Shown: positions 36,689-45,677 of the stretch, in pieces
How the letters are laid out: every line of letters begins with the position of its first letter
Position numbering within the stretch: the stretch's first letter is position 1
Assembly: GCA_030426955.1 (NCBI GenBank)
Contig: JAUHXS010000001.1
Location: forward strand, 270,661 to 334,660
DNA: 64,000 nt
Origin: Bacteroidia bacterium
GTDB taxonomy: Bacteria; Bacteroidota; Bacteroidia; Chitinophagales; JAUHXS01
Direction: 5' to 3'
Position numbers and translations under genes: made by a program
Notes under the pieces: model-generated
Database searches by the model: none
Told to the model about the DNA's origin: nothing
What the model saw: only the letters and a program-made list of their open reading frames with translations

Positions 36689-37245
36689 AGTTGTATATAT
36701 TTTGCAAACAAGCTTGACATTACGATACCAACACTGCTTCCTAGTATTCCACCAAAAATGATATCTAATGGAAAGTGAACCCCTACATAAACCTGTGCAT
36801 ACGAAATGCTTAAAGCCCAAAAAATCAACAAATACCTTATACTGAACTTCATATACTTTATAGTTCCTATCAAAAGTGTTGCAACAGCAAAGTGATTCGT
36901 GGCATGGGAAGAGGGAAAGCTTTTGCCGCCTCCACACCTAACTAAAACATTTATATATTCTACTATATTTTCGGTATTACAAGGTCGAAGTCTTCCAAAT
37001 AGTGGCTTTAGTAAAGCACTACTTATTTGATCTCCGACCAAAACGGTTAAGACTAAAAAGACAACTAGATAGCCACCTTCTCTTTTGTGATTTACAAGCA
37101 AATAGGAAACAATAAACAAATATAGAGGTGCCCAAAAATACTTGTTCCTAAGGTAAGGCATCACAGTATCAAAAAAGCTATTACTCCATTTGATATTAAT
37201 GAAGTAAAATAAGTTATAGTCAACGGATAAAATATATTCCATCAT
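36685..37245 (-). CDS. PAP2-family membrane phosphatase
   Basis: A 186-residue protein with about five membrane helices and the three-part PAP2 signature: KPLFGRLRPC, PSSHATNHFAVA and YVGVHFPLDIIFGG. The conserved Arg, both His and the Asp of the phosphatase triad are present. It may act on undecaprenyl-pyrophosphate or another lipid phosphate; the substrate is unknown. The start shares one base with the stop of the methyltransferase (TAATG), and its stop overlaps the TTG start of the ZIP gene, so all three are translationally coupled. Confidence 0.93.
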   Translation of the reverse strand: MMEYILSVDYNLFYFINIKWSNSFFDTVMPYLRNKYFWAPLYLFIVSYLLVNHKREGGYLVVFLVLTVLVGDQISSALLKPLFGRLRPCNTENIVEYINVLVRCGGGKSFPSSHATNHFAVATLLIGTIKYMKFSIRYLLIFWALSISYAQVYVGVHFPLDIIFGGILGSSVGIVMSSLFAKYIQL

Positions 37246-37985
37246 TACTTTTCTGCCACTATAATCAGACGAGGTGATTGTTTTTCATCATATTGATTGA
37301 GATTATAATCCCCAAATGTGTGCTTTACCCTAAAACCTGCTTGACTAAGATATCGTTCAAAGTCATATAAATTGAGTGCCTGTACTTTTTCTTCAAATTT
37401 AAACTTTTTCCCCCTGTCCGTAAACTCAATTGCCTTAATTATCTTCCCTTCATTGTAGTGGCGAATAATATTAAACGAAATGTCATTAAGTATTTTGGTC
37501 TCTTGCTTGACCAATTGATCCAATGTAAGAACTGCATTAAAAAAATCAATCACAACAAAACCATGTTGCTTCAGATTTTCATACATAGCATTAACAACAA
37601 GCTGGTTTTCTTCCTCAGAATTAAAATACCCGAAACTGGTAAAGAGGTTTAAGATAATATCAAAATGATCTTCTTTGTAGACTGCTCTCATGTCATGAAC
37701 CTCAAATCGTAACTTATCATTTGTATATTGACTAGCATGAATAATACTTTCTTGAGATAGGTCAACACCTGTGACATCAAAGCCTTTTGATGAGAGATAT
37801 CTTGCGTGTCTCCCCTTACCGCAGGCAAGGTCTAAAACTTTAATCCCATGATTTAAAAAAATGGGGAGCTGGTTAGTAATATTGTCTAAGAAGAACTTTG
37901 CTTCTGTATCATCCCTATTTTGATATAATACGTGATAGTATGCAGAATCAAACCAACTCTCAAACCAATCAATAGATTTAACCAT
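37245..37985 (-). CDS. SAM-dependent methyltransferase (class I)
   Basis: About 246 residues from ATG 37985; a TTG at 38000 adds five residues and is less likely. The SAM-binding motif I is VLDLACGKGRHARYLSSKGF, followed by the acidic VTGVDLSQESI. Motif II is near FDIILNLFTSFGYF. The rest fits a methyltransferase domain 25/11 type enzyme. The substrate cannot be inferred: related proteins next to PAP2 genes are seen, but a shared pathway is not established. Confidence 0.88.
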   Translation of the reverse strand: MVKSIDWFESWFDSAYYHVLYQNRDDTEAKFFLDNITNQLPIFLNHGIKVLDLACGKGRHARYLSSKGFDVTGVDLSQESIIHASQYTNDKLRFEVHDMRAVYKEDHFDIILNLFTSFGYFNSEEENQLVVNAMYENLKQHGFVVIDFFNAVLTLDQLVKQETKILNDISFNIIRHYNEGKIIKAIEFTDRGKKFKFEEKVQALNLYDFERYLSQAGFRVKHTFGDYNLNQYDEKQSPRLIIVAEK

Positions 37986-38035
37986 AGAACAAACGTACAA
38001 AATATCTTTGACAGAACTTTAAGCCGATAAGCTTA

Positions 38036-39400
38036 TTAGATATTTATCAATAAAACATTCTCTTTAGCCTTAGCAGTATGCTCTTGGAGTTGATGAAAAA
38101 CCTGATCAATCTTTTTATAAGATTCGTTTTTCGTTACTGGAAGGTCATTGATCCCAGTTTCATTAATCATATCAACAACTCGTTTTACAGTAATTTTATT
38201 AATATCTAGTGCAGGTTGATAGGCTAACTCTTTTTCGTTTTCTGTTTTTACTTCAGAAACACCCCCTGCTAGATGTAAATCATGAAGGGTTTTATTTAAA
38301 ACTCTCATTGGCAGTCTAAGTTTTTCTGATATCTCATTTGCCGTCATAGCTTTCCCGCCTACTTCAAAGTTCTTTACTAAAAGATGCATGACCCATAATG
38401 TCAACATTCCTCGATAATTGTTGCTAATTAACTTAGATTCCAGCTCGAATTCATACCGACCAACATTTTGCTCAGCAAATGCTATTTCCGCGCCAAACAA
38501 AACAATTAGCCATGCTGTTTGCATAAAAAAGAGAAATAGAGGCAATGCCGCAAAACTCCCATAAATTCTATTATATTGCGCCACTCCGATTTCAAAACTC
38601 ACAAATCCCCACTCTGTTATTTTATATATAGTTCCTGCAATTATGCCTGCAATGATAGCAGACCTTATTTTTACTGTGGTGTTTGGCATGACTATGTAGA
38701 GGAATGTGAATAACACCCACATCAGAAAGTATGGTGAAAAGCCAAATAGAAAGTTAACCATTGAAACCATAAATCCTGAATAGTCAACTTTCTCCACCAA
38801 AGCAGTTAGACTGGTATTAATAAAAACCGTAATACTACTTGATAGTACCAATAAAAGTGGTGCCAACAACATAATAGAAAGATAGTCGGTAAACTTTCTC
38901 AACCAAGATCTTGATTTTTTTATTTGCCAGATATCATTAAATGAAGCCTCTATATTCCCTAGAACTTTCATTACCGTCCAGATCAGAATAGCTACACCAA
39001 TTCCTGCTACTAAGCCTCCTTTAGTATTTTCCAACATACTATGTGCAAAGCTAGTTGCCTGATGTAACACCTCTTTTTGAGCACCAAACATCTCTTCCAG
39101 CTCTTTATCTAGCATTTTCTGAAACCCAAAACCTTGAGCAATACCAAATGCCATAGCAATGATGGGAACAATAGAAAGCAGGGAATAAAAGGTTAGTGCC
39201 GAAGCCTGAAGCATACACTTATCTTCGTTAAACCCCCTAATAGCCAACATAACTACCCTAAGTTGACGAATTAAAAAATACTGACTTTTTGGAAGTCCGT
39301 CTAAGGACATATTCCAAATATCATAGCGAATAAACTTAATTGCTTTTTTCAACTTGCTTTCCTCTGATGACACGTTATTAGTATTATTTGAGTACCACAA
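38036..39400 (-). CDS. YihY/BrkB family inner-membrane protein
   Basis: A 454-residue protein. The core (about 50-330) has six membrane helices and family signatures such as ASALTFYSLLSIVPIIAMAF, LIWTVMKVLGNIEASFNDIW, and YRIYGSFAALPLFLFFMQ-like GSFAALPLFLFF. A C-terminal region (about 345-454) resembles a winged helix (MTANEISEKLRLPMRVLNKT), as in many Bacteroidota members. The function is unresolved; it was once called ribonuclease BN in error. The start is uncertain, TTG 39400 or a GTG nine codons in, as there is no ATG before the core. Confidence 0.9.
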   Translation of the reverse strand: MWYSNNTNNVSSEESKLKKAIKFIRYDIWNMSLDGLPKSQYFLIRQLRVVMLAIRGFNEDKCMLQASALTFYSLLSIVPIIAMAFGIAQGFGFQKMLDKELEEMFGAQKEVLHQATSFAHSMLENTKGGLVAGIGVAILIWTVMKVLGNIEASFNDIWQIKKSRSWLRKFTDYLSIMLLAPLLLVLSSSITVFINTSLTALVEKVDYSGFMVSMVNFLFGFSPYFLMWVLFTFLYIVMPNTTVKIRSAIIAGIIAGTIYKITEWGFVSFEIGVAQYNRIYGSFAALPLFLFFMQTAWLIVLFGAEIAFAEQNVGRYEFELESKLISNNYRGMLTLWVMHLLVKNFEVGGKAMTANEISEKLRLPMRVLNKTLHDLHLAGGVSEVKTENEKELAYQPALDINKITVKRVVDMINETGINDLPVTKNESYKKIDQVFHQLQEHTAKAKENVLLINI

Positions 39401-39439
39401 ACTTAGTAAAAATAACTAAGGTCTATGCTACTATAAAGC

Positions 39440-39473
39440 AAAAGCCCAACTCAAAAGATGTGGTTGGGCTTTT
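39440..39473 (-). terminator. Intrinsic terminator after the Omp28-like gene
   Basis: AAAAGCCCAAC (39440-39450) and GTTGGGCTTTT (39463-39473) form an 11-bp perfect stem with a 12-base loop, with a T run on the minus strand. It lies 25 bases after the stop of the lipoprotein gene and before the BrkB gene. Confidence 0.85.
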
Positions 39474-39497
39474 GTTCTAAATGGAAATCTTAATACA

Positions 39498-40445
39498 CTA
39501 GTTATGAGACAACTCTTTATTAGCGTTAACATACTGATAATTCACGTACGACTTTTTCTCCCAGATTACGGAAACAATGTGGACATTATTGATATCGTTA
39601 TGCGCATTAACACTTAGAGAAGTTTGTCCTTCTAATATTTCTCCTGGTTCTGCTTCCCCATCTAATAAAACCTCTCCCCAAGTATTACTAGTTGGTGCTA
39701 TAACAGTATGATTATGCTCATACCCTGCAGCGCCACTTGCCTGTGAATAAACACCTGTTGCTGGAATACCATCTTCTACAGCATAAAATGCCAGATAGTA
39801 CTCTGCGTCAACCTCTTGAAATATTTGAACTTTGTAATCAATTGTAAACTCACTACCATCTAATGTTGTTCTAAACCCAGTAGCCATCAAGGGATCAGAG
39901 CTTATCTTTCCATCTATTATTGTTTCTACTTGAGACATCTGTGTATTGTAGCCTAATTGTTCATGATTAATAAAAAAAGAAGGAACTCCACTAACAGAAA
40001 ACACTGTAGAAAGGAAATCATTCCAAATTTGATCTACCTGCATTGGATCTGAAGCATATTGACTTGGAACATGAACAGCTAATGCAATAAGGTCGTCACC
40101 GTAATTAGCATTAACGCTATTAAAAAACGGTCCTCCATTAGATCCACAAGGGGGACACCAGCTACCAGTAACCTCCACAAATAGTGCATTTTGCTTTTCC
40201 TCTGCATATTGGCAACTACCATCTTCTTCCGTTGCTTCACCATTATAGTTAACAGCCTCTGCATCCATGCAACCTTTTACAACAATAGGTTCTGGATATT
40301 GACAAGTTCCATCATCTACTTCTGCCTCAGCATTGTAGTTTGTTGCTGAAGAGTCTGTGCACCCTTCTTTTTTCTCCTTTTTACAAGCGGAGAATATAAT
40401 AATGCTTATACATAAGATGGATAACGCTACTGTTCTTTTTTTCAT
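39498..40445 (-). CDS. Omp28-like thioredoxin-fold lipoprotein with two Cys-repeat modules
   Basis: A 315-residue lipoprotein with lipobox IIFSAC (Cys21). Two tandem modules of about 28 residues follow (about 28-48 and 58-80), each with GC(T/M)D at the start, NYN in the middle and G(T/S)CQY at the end, a pattern seen in Bacteroidota surface proteins and possibly Ca- or protein-binding. The main domain (about 85-315) has the thioredoxin-like active site GSWCPPCGSN (Cys97 and Cys100) as in Omp28-related proteins, and GVPSFFINHEQLG in the cis-Pro region. It is probably attached to the outer membrane with a redox or binding role. Confidence 0.85.
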   Translation of the reverse strand: MKKRTVALSILCISIIIFSACKKEKKEGCTDSSATNYNAEAEVDDGTCQYPEPIVVKGCMDAEAVNYNGEATEEDGSCQYAEEKQNALFVEVTGSWCPPCGSNGGPFFNSVNANYGDDLIALAVHVPSQYASDPMQVDQIWNDFLSTVFSVSGVPSFFINHEQLGYNTQMSQVETIIDGKISSDPLMATGFRTTLDGSEFTIDYKVQIFQEVDAEYYLAFYAVEDGIPATGVYSQASGAAGYEHNHTVIAPTSNTWGEVLLDGEAEPGEILEGQTSLSVNAHNDINNVHIVSVIWEKKSYVNYQYVNANKELSHN

Positions 40446-40592
40446 TTTATTTTAATTTATAATACTTTGATTACAAATTAGTCATTTTCCAAGCTAAAAA
40501 CAACTAAAATAATTCATATTATCAGGATCCCAACAAAGAAGCCATCAAGAGAAACAGTATCTAATGGTTTATTAATCAATAAAAAATACGTA

Positions 40593-41096
40593 TCAAAAAG
40601 TATCTAATTTTTCAGATAGTTGCTTTGCCGTGATCACATCTGCATCAATCGTTTGATCACAAAGGTCATAATATTTCTTTCTTTCCTCCAGCTTATCTTT
40701 TATAAGATTTAACCACTCCTCTGGTTCATATGAAGCTAATAAGGGACGCTTTTGATCCTGCATAACAAGTCTATTAAAAAGTATCTTAGGATCAACTGCT
40801 AAGTAAACAGATTTTCCATTTGCCTTAACCCAGTCCATATTATTATTATAGCATGGAGTTCCTCCTCCAAGTGCAATAATAGTATTATCTTTTAATGGCA
40901 GCTTTTCTAACAGATGTGATTCTAGCTGTCGAAAATAGACTTCTCCTTTCTTTGAAAAAATATCTTCAATGCTTTGATTTGTCTTTGCTTCTATGAACTC
41001 ATCAAAGTCGATAAAGTCCCAATTGATCTTTTTGGCTACCTTTTTGCCAAGGTAAGATTTTCCAGCACCCATAAATCCAATAAGAAAAACTCTCAC
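40593..41096 (-). CDS. aroK: Shikimate kinase
   Basis: A 167-residue P-loop kinase of the chorismate pathway, transferring phosphate from ATP to shikimate. The Walker A is GFMGAGKSYLG, the shikimate-binding motif is DFDEFIEAKTNQSI with the expected Asp pair, Arg in VYFRQLE and ALGGGTPCY are the Walker B-proximal glycine loop. The LID arginine is in QDQKRPLL. It starts with GTG at 41096. It lies 6 bases after the ABC permease gene on the same strand. Confidence 0.95.
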   Translation of the reverse strand: MRVFLIGFMGAGKSYLGKKVAKKINWDFIDFDEFIEAKTNQSIEDIFSKKGEVYFRQLESHLLEKLPLKDNTIIALGGGTPCYNNNMDWVKANGKSVYLAVDPKILFNRLVMQDQKRPLLASYEPEEWLNLIKDKLEERKKYYDLCDQTIDADVITAKQLSEKLDTF

Positions 41097-41102
41097 TTTT
41101 TT

Positions 41103-42164
41103 TTAAGCTTCATTTACAGCTACTCTAGGATCTAGCAGGCTATATATTACATCAACAATAGTGTTGATCAAAACGAAAATTGTAGCAGTAAATAAGACGG
41201 TACCCATCACTACTGGGAAGTCAGACTTCTGTAATGCATCAACTGCGGCTTTGCCAATTCCTTTCCAGCTAAAAATATACTCTACGAAGAAAGCTCCTGC
41301 CATCATAGATGCAAATAGTCCAGAGACAGCCGTAACTACTGGATTTAAAGCATTTCTTAAAGCATGTTTAAATATAACCACGTTCCTCAAAACGCCTTTT
41401 GATACTGCCGTTCTAATATAATCTTGCGATAATACGTCTAGCATAGAACTTCTAGTCAATTGAACTATTATAGCTAAAGGTCTTATACCAAGGCTAATCA
41501 TCGGTAAAATGAGATTTTGAGGTGCCAATATTCTACCTTCAAAAGCATCTACTTCATATAAACTACCTGTCATGTTTAACCCAGTTATTTCACTTAAAAC
41601 GAAACCAAACAAATACGATAATAAAATAGCTGAAAAAAAGGATGGTACAGAAGTTCCCATAATAGATAATATGCTTATAATACCATCGGTAATAGTATTT
41701 TGCCTTATAGCTGTAATTACACCTAAGAAAACACCTAAAATTGATGCAAAAACAATGGATGACAATGCTAAGATAAAGGTACCTGGCAAAGCTTCTATTA
41801 ATATTTCTGAAACTCGCCTTCTCGTCTGGTAAGACCTCCTAAGGTAAGGCACTTTTATGACCACAACTTTTTCTCCCACCGTTAACAGCTCATTATATTC
41901 ATACTTTTCTTTATTTTTCTCTGTATGCTCATGAACTGATATAGGAGAAAGGTCATTGACATACATCAAAAACTGAGTTAAAATAGGTTTATCCAAGCCT
42001 AGTTCTTTATTAATGGCCTCTATGGAAGCCACATCTGCTCGCTGTCCTAATGTAAGCCTTGCTGGATCACCAGGCAAAATGTTAAACAACATAAACACAA
42101 TAATAACTACTCCAGCTAAGACCAGCAATCCATAAATAATCTTACGTAAAATGTATTGAATCAA
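41103..42164 (-). CDS. ABC transporter permease of the DppB/OppB type
   Basis: A 353-residue inner-membrane permease with six helices. The N-terminal YILRKIIYGLLVLAGVVIIV and FNILPGDPARLTLG are classic for DppB/OppB, as are LGLDKPILTQFL, the EAA-like loop SVLSQDYIRTAVSKG, and GAFFVEYIFSWKGIGKAAVD. It would form half of a peptide- or nickel-type importer. No DppC, ATPase or binding protein is adjacent. A loop insertion near residues 70-110 (HEHTEKNKEKYEYNELLT) is larger than usual. The start is TTG at 42164, as an in-frame stop precedes it and no ATG exists. It follows the BT_3928-like gene by 6 bases. Confidence 0.93.
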   Translation of the reverse strand: MIQYILRKIIYGLLVLAGVVIIVFMLFNILPGDPARLTLGQRADVASIEAINKELGLDKPILTQFLMYVNDLSPISVHEHTEKNKEKYEYNELLTVGEKVVVIKVPYLRRSYQTRRRVSEILIEALPGTFILALSSIVFASILGVFLGVITAIRQNTITDGIISILSIMGTSVPSFFSAILLSYLFGFVLSEITGLNMTGSLYEVDAFEGRILAPQNLILPMISLGIRPLAIIVQLTRSSMLDVLSQDYIRTAVSKGVLRNVVIFKHALRNALNPVVTAVSGLFASMMAGAFFVEYIFSWKGIGKAAVDALQKSDFPVVMGTVLFTATIFVLINTIVDVIYSLLDPRVAVNEA

Positions 42165-42170
42165 TGTTAA

Positions 42171-43280
42171 TTATTTGATCATCGATTTTACTTCCTCCAA
42201 AGATGGCGTATCATTTCCATGCCACTTTTTAATAATCTTCCCGTTTCCTATCAATACTATTCCAGGATTAGAACGTATAATGGTTTTAAGCGCAGTAGCA
42301 TCACAACTGTAGAAAGTGAAAGCAGCTCCAACTTCATGCCTTAAGTTTTCAACTTTTTCATAATTACTGGAGCTTAGTCCAAACGTTTTAATATCATGCT
42401 TTTCTATTTCTTTAGCTAAAAGGGCAATTTTCTTGAAATTATCGACATCAGATTTACTAATATCATATGCTATAATCATCATGCTATGATTAGGAGCTGA
42501 TACTAATTCTTCCGTAATAACATCTCCATCCTCATTCATAATATCAAAGTCATGTATAGTAGATATCTCTCCTTCTTTGATGATTTCATCTTTTCTATCC
42601 ACATATTCCCATTGCCCATCTTGCGGAATATTGGAAGTCTTAAACTCCTTAGTCTCCCCTGAAGATTTATTTTTATAAATAAATATCATCTCTACTTCTG
42701 CAGCAGTACCATCATTCATCAGTGCCATAATATCGGCGCCTTCTTTGTACGCTCGAAAATCCATTGCCGGAAGATGTTGATAACACCAAATCATAAAAGC
42801 TATTACAAGAATAGTAACTGCTCCAACAATGCGATAACTTATTTTGATACTCAATATGGGTTGCAATTTTTTTCGGGATAGAAAAATGACTAATATAAAG
42901 ACTAAAAGAACGAGATCTTTATAAAAAGACTCCCAAGGTGTTAGTGGAATCGCATCTCCAAAACAACCGCAGTCTGTTACTTTACCTGTTACCGCTGAAA
43001 AGCCAGTTAACCAAGTAAAAAATAATATCATTGCTAGTAAACTCCAACTAACCAACTCTCGCTTTATACCCAGTAGTAATGCTAAGCCAACTATTATCTC
43101 TACAACACAGATGATCATTGCCAATAACAAGGCAATGGCTGCTAACCAGTCCATTCCGAACAATACAAAATACTCCTCAAGCTTATATGAAAATCCTAAT
43201 GCATCATTAGCTTTAATAGCTCCTGAAAAGATGAAGAGTAATCCGACTAACCACCTAGATATGTTTAATAGAACTTTCAA
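42171..43280 (-). CDS. BT_3928-like DoxX/thioredoxin-fold membrane protein
   Basis: A 369-residue protein recognised as the BT_3928 type. The N-terminal half has four to five membrane helices with a MauE/DoxX-like start (ISRWLVGLLFIFSGAIKAND) and DCGCFGDAIPLTPWES, a motif seen in methylamine utilisation MauE relatives. The C-terminal half (about 250-369) has a thioredoxin-like shape (FTFYSCDATALKTIIRSNPG, ending IKKWHGNDTPSLEEV) but no CxxC pair. It starts with TTG 43280 overlapping the DUF1599 stop (TTGA). A redox role is inferred from the fold. Confidence 0.88.
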   Translation of the reverse strand: MKVLLNISRWLVGLLFIFSGAIKANDALGFSYKLEEYFVLFGMDWLAAIALLLAMIICVVEIIVGLALLLGIKRELVSWSLLAMILFFTWLTGFSAVTGKVTDCGCFGDAIPLTPWESFYKDLVLLVFILVIFLSRKKLQPILSIKISYRIVGAVTILVIAFMIWCYQHLPAMDFRAYKEGADIMALMNDGTAAEVEMIFIYKNKSSGETKEFKTSNIPQDGQWEYVDRKDEIIKEGEISTIHDFDIMNEDGDVITEELVSAPNHSMMIIAYDISKSDVDNFKKIALLAKEIEKHDIKTFGLSSSNYEKVENLRHEVGAAFTFYSCDATALKTIIRSNPGIVLIGNGKIIKKWHGNDTPSLEEVKSMIK

Positions 43281-43849
43281 GCTTCACTCATTTTTATCAA
43301 TGCAAAAATTGAATAATTGATAATATCATGATAGTTTGCATCAATTCCTTCAGATATTAGTGTAGCTCCTTTATTATCCTCAATCTGCTTTATACGAAGT
43401 AATTTGGCTAAAATCAGATCTGTTAAGGAGCTCGTTCTCATATCTCGCCAGGCTTCCCCATAATCATGATTTTTGTCTAACATTAGCTGTTTGGTCGCAT
43501 TAACTTTTTGATCGTATAGCACTTCTAGTTTGTCAATCGGCAAATCAATATCTAAGTCAGAACCGATCTCTAATTGTATTAAAGCAATAATACAATAATT
43601 AATCATCCCCGAGTACTCTCCTTCTATTGAATCCTGAACTTTACGTTCTCCCTTCTCTTCAATTGTTCTAATTCTTTGTGCCTTGATAAATATCTGGTCT
43701 GTCAGCGAGCTAGTGCGTAAGATACGCCAGGAAGTGCCATAGTCTTTTGACTTCTTCAAAAACACATCTCTGCATTTTTGGATAACCTCGTCATATTGCG
43801 CTATTGTATTCTTTGACTCTTTCTTTTGCTCAACCTCCTGCTCAGGCAT
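43277..43849 (-). CDS. DUF1599 domain protein with two internal repeats
   Basis: A 190-residue protein with two homologous halves. Residues 25-90 include KKSKDYGTSWRILRTSSLTD and residues 115-185 include KNHDYGEAWRDMRTSSLTD, both ending with a hydrophobic helix after INYCIIALIQL or INYSIFALIKM. The fold resembles an all-alpha nucleotide-binding domain related to MazG-type pyrophosphatases, but the function is unproven. In Bacteroidota it is often found upstream of BT_3928-like genes and shikimate or folate genes, as here. Confidence 0.88.
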   Translation of the reverse strand: MPEQEVEQKKESKNTIAQYDEVIQKCRDVFLKKSKDYGTSWRILRTSSLTDQIFIKAQRIRTIEEKGERKVQDSIEGEYSGMINYCIIALIQLEIGSDLDIDLPIDKLEVLYDQKVNATKQLMLDKNHDYGEAWRDMRTSSLTDLILAKLLRIKQIEDNKGATLISEGIDANYHDIINYSIFALIKMSEA

Positions 43850-43919
43850 AAAGTATAGATTATGATGTATTCTTTAAGTTAAGAACTTATTAATTAAATT
43901 TGAAATTAGTTAACAAAAA

Positions 43920-44783
43920 ATGAGCATCAAAGATACCGCTTTTATACAAAAATCAACCATCAATTGTAACGGGAAGATTTTAGATTTATCATCGCCAATA
44001 GTCATGGGTATTTTAAACGTAACTCCCGACTCTTTTTATGATGGTGGGAAGTACTCTTCTGTTGATCAAGCATTACAAAAAGCAGAAAGCATGCTAAGGG
44101 ATGGCGCTTCTATTTTAGATATCGGAGGATGCAGCTCACGTCCTGGAGCAAAAGAGATAAATGAACAAGAAGAAATAGGCCGAGTAATCCCGATCATAAG
44201 AAAGATCAGACAAGTGTTTCCAGAAACTATTATTTCGATCGATTCTTTTAATACTAATGTTGTTCAAAGCGCAATTGAAGAAGGAGCAAATATTGTTAAT
44301 GATATTTCCGCTTTTGAAATGGACAAACAACTATTAAAGGTTATAGTTAATTACAAAATACCTTACGTACTGATGCATATGCAGGGAACGCCTCAATCTA
44401 TGCAAGAAAACCCATGTTATGACGATATTATCACTGATATTACCAATTTTTTTAACGAAAAAATCAATATTCTAAAATCAAATGGTCTAAATGATATCAT
44501 TTTAGATCTCGGTTTTGGATTTGGGAAAACCTTAGAAGATAATTTTAAGCTACTCAGCAATTTAAGCTACTTTAAGAATTTTAATTTACCTATTTTAGCA
44601 GGTATATCACGCAAATCAATGATATATAAATTGCTAGATACAGATCCTGAAAATGCGCTTAACGGAACTACTGCTGCTCATGTGATTGCACTTCAACAAG
44701 GTGCAAAAATATTAAGAGTTCACGATGTAAAGCCCGCTATAGATGCAATCAAAATTGTAGAGTATTGTGATACCTTTGGTTAA
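43920..44783 (+). CDS. folP: Dihydropteroate synthase
   Basis: A 287-residue TIM-barrel enzyme that joins p-aminobenzoate to dihydropterin pyrophosphate in folate synthesis. The signature motifs are IVMGILNVTPDSFYDGG, DIGGCSSRPGAKEI, SIDSFNTNVVQSAI, IVNDISAFE, the pterin-binding DLGFGFGKT, the PABA-related GISRKSM, and the final RVHDV. Sulfonamides target this enzyme. The 3' end overlaps the cdaA start by up to 17 bases, so they are coupled; the two adjoin in other Bacteroidota as well. Confidence 0.97.
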   Translation: MSIKDTAFIQKSTINCNGKILDLSSPIVMGILNVTPDSFYDGGKYSSVDQALQKAESMLRDGASILDIGGCSSRPGAKEINEQEEIGRVIPIIRKIRQVFPETIISIDSFNTNVVQSAIEEGANIVNDISAFEMDKQLLKVIVNYKIPYVLMHMQGTPQSMQENPCYDDIITDITNFFNEKINILKSNGLNDIILDLGFGFGKTLEDNFKLLSNLSYFKNFNLPILAGISRKSMIYKLLDTDPENALNGTTAAHVIALQQGAKILRVHDVKPAIDAIKIVEYCDTFG

Positions 44784-45573
44784 AATAGGCTTTTTAGAAG
44801 TAAGGGCTCTTGATATCATTGATATCATCTTAGTTGGTTTTTTGATATACCAGCTATATAAGTTATTAAAAGGTAGCCTGGCACTTAACATTTTCATCAG
44901 CCTGATTTTCATATATATGGCATCTCAACTAGTTAAAGCATTAGATATGAAAATGCTTTCAGGTATTTTGGGGCAGTTCATTGACGTTGGCGTCATTTTA
45001 TTGCTTATTATCTTTCAGCCAGAAATAAGACGCTTCCTAATCTTTATTGGACGTGGGAATATTCTTAATAAAGAAAATGTTTGGAAAAAGTTCATATCAA
45101 AGAAAATCACAGGCATGACCGACATTGAGAATATGGTCAACGAATTAAATATTGCCATTAGTAATCTTTCAAAAACAAAGACAGGTGCTTTAATAATATT
45201 CCCTCAAACTTCAGAATTGCAGTCTTATGCAGACACGGGAGTGTTGATTAACGGTATGGTTTCTGGAAAGTTTTTAGAAAGTATATTTAATAAAAAAAGC
45301 CCTTTGCATGATGGAGCCGCAATTATTGTCGGAAATAAAATCAAAGCGGCAAATTGCGTTTTACCGATATCAGAAAACCCTGACCTACCTCAAAGAATTG
45401 GCATGAGACATAGGGCTGCAGTAGGCATTACAGAAATAAGTGATGCTTTAGCTGTTATCGTATCAGAAGAAACAGGGCACCTTAGTTATTCACTTAAAGG
45501 AGAGCTTAAGACAGATCTTTCTCTTGAGGAGTTAAAGAAATTTACTTTAGGGTTTCTAACAGGAGAGAAATAG
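44767..45573 (+). CDS. cdaA: Diadenylate cyclase (c-di-AMP synthase), CdaA type
   Basis: A 268-residue membrane enzyme that makes cyclic-di-AMP from ATP. It has three N-terminal helices (ALDIIDIILVGFLIYQLYKL, LALNIFISLIFIYMASQL, GVILLLIIFQPEIRRFL) and the DAC domain, with the catalytic motifs SPLHDGAAIIV and GMRHRAAVGITE. The start is GTG 44767 or TTG 44776; both overlap folP. c-di-AMP controls potassium and osmotic balance. A regulator such as GlmM or CdaR is not adjacent. Confidence 0.95.
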   Translation: MIPLVKIGFLEVRALDIIDIILVGFLIYQLYKLLKGSLALNIFISLIFIYMASQLVKALDMKMLSGILGQFIDVGVILLLIIFQPEIRRFLIFIGRGNILNKENVWKKFISKKITGMTDIENMVNELNIAISNLSKTKTGALIIFPQTSELQSYADTGVLINGMVSGKFLESIFNKKSPLHDGAAIIVGNKIKAANCVLPISENPDLPQRIGMRHRAAVGITEISDALAVIVSEETGHLSYSLKGELKTDLSLEELKKFTLGFLTGEK

Positions 45574-45677
45574 TGCTATTCTGACCAGCCCTTAAGTTTC
45601 AGTATTTACATCATGTATTACAGAAACTGTTAATATCATTATTTTAAGATATTAGAACTAATTTCTATTTTAAAGGT

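Noticed and set aside
36689-36937. N-terminal extension of the second ZIP transporter to 36937
   Set aside because: This part lies wholly inside the PAP2 gene in another frame, is rich in Cys, Trp and Arg and is not hydrophobic. The ZIP homology begins after the TTG at 36688.
37986-38000. TTG 38000 as methyltransferase start
   Set aside because: It adds only MYVCS and the ATG at 37985 gives the typical N-terminus.
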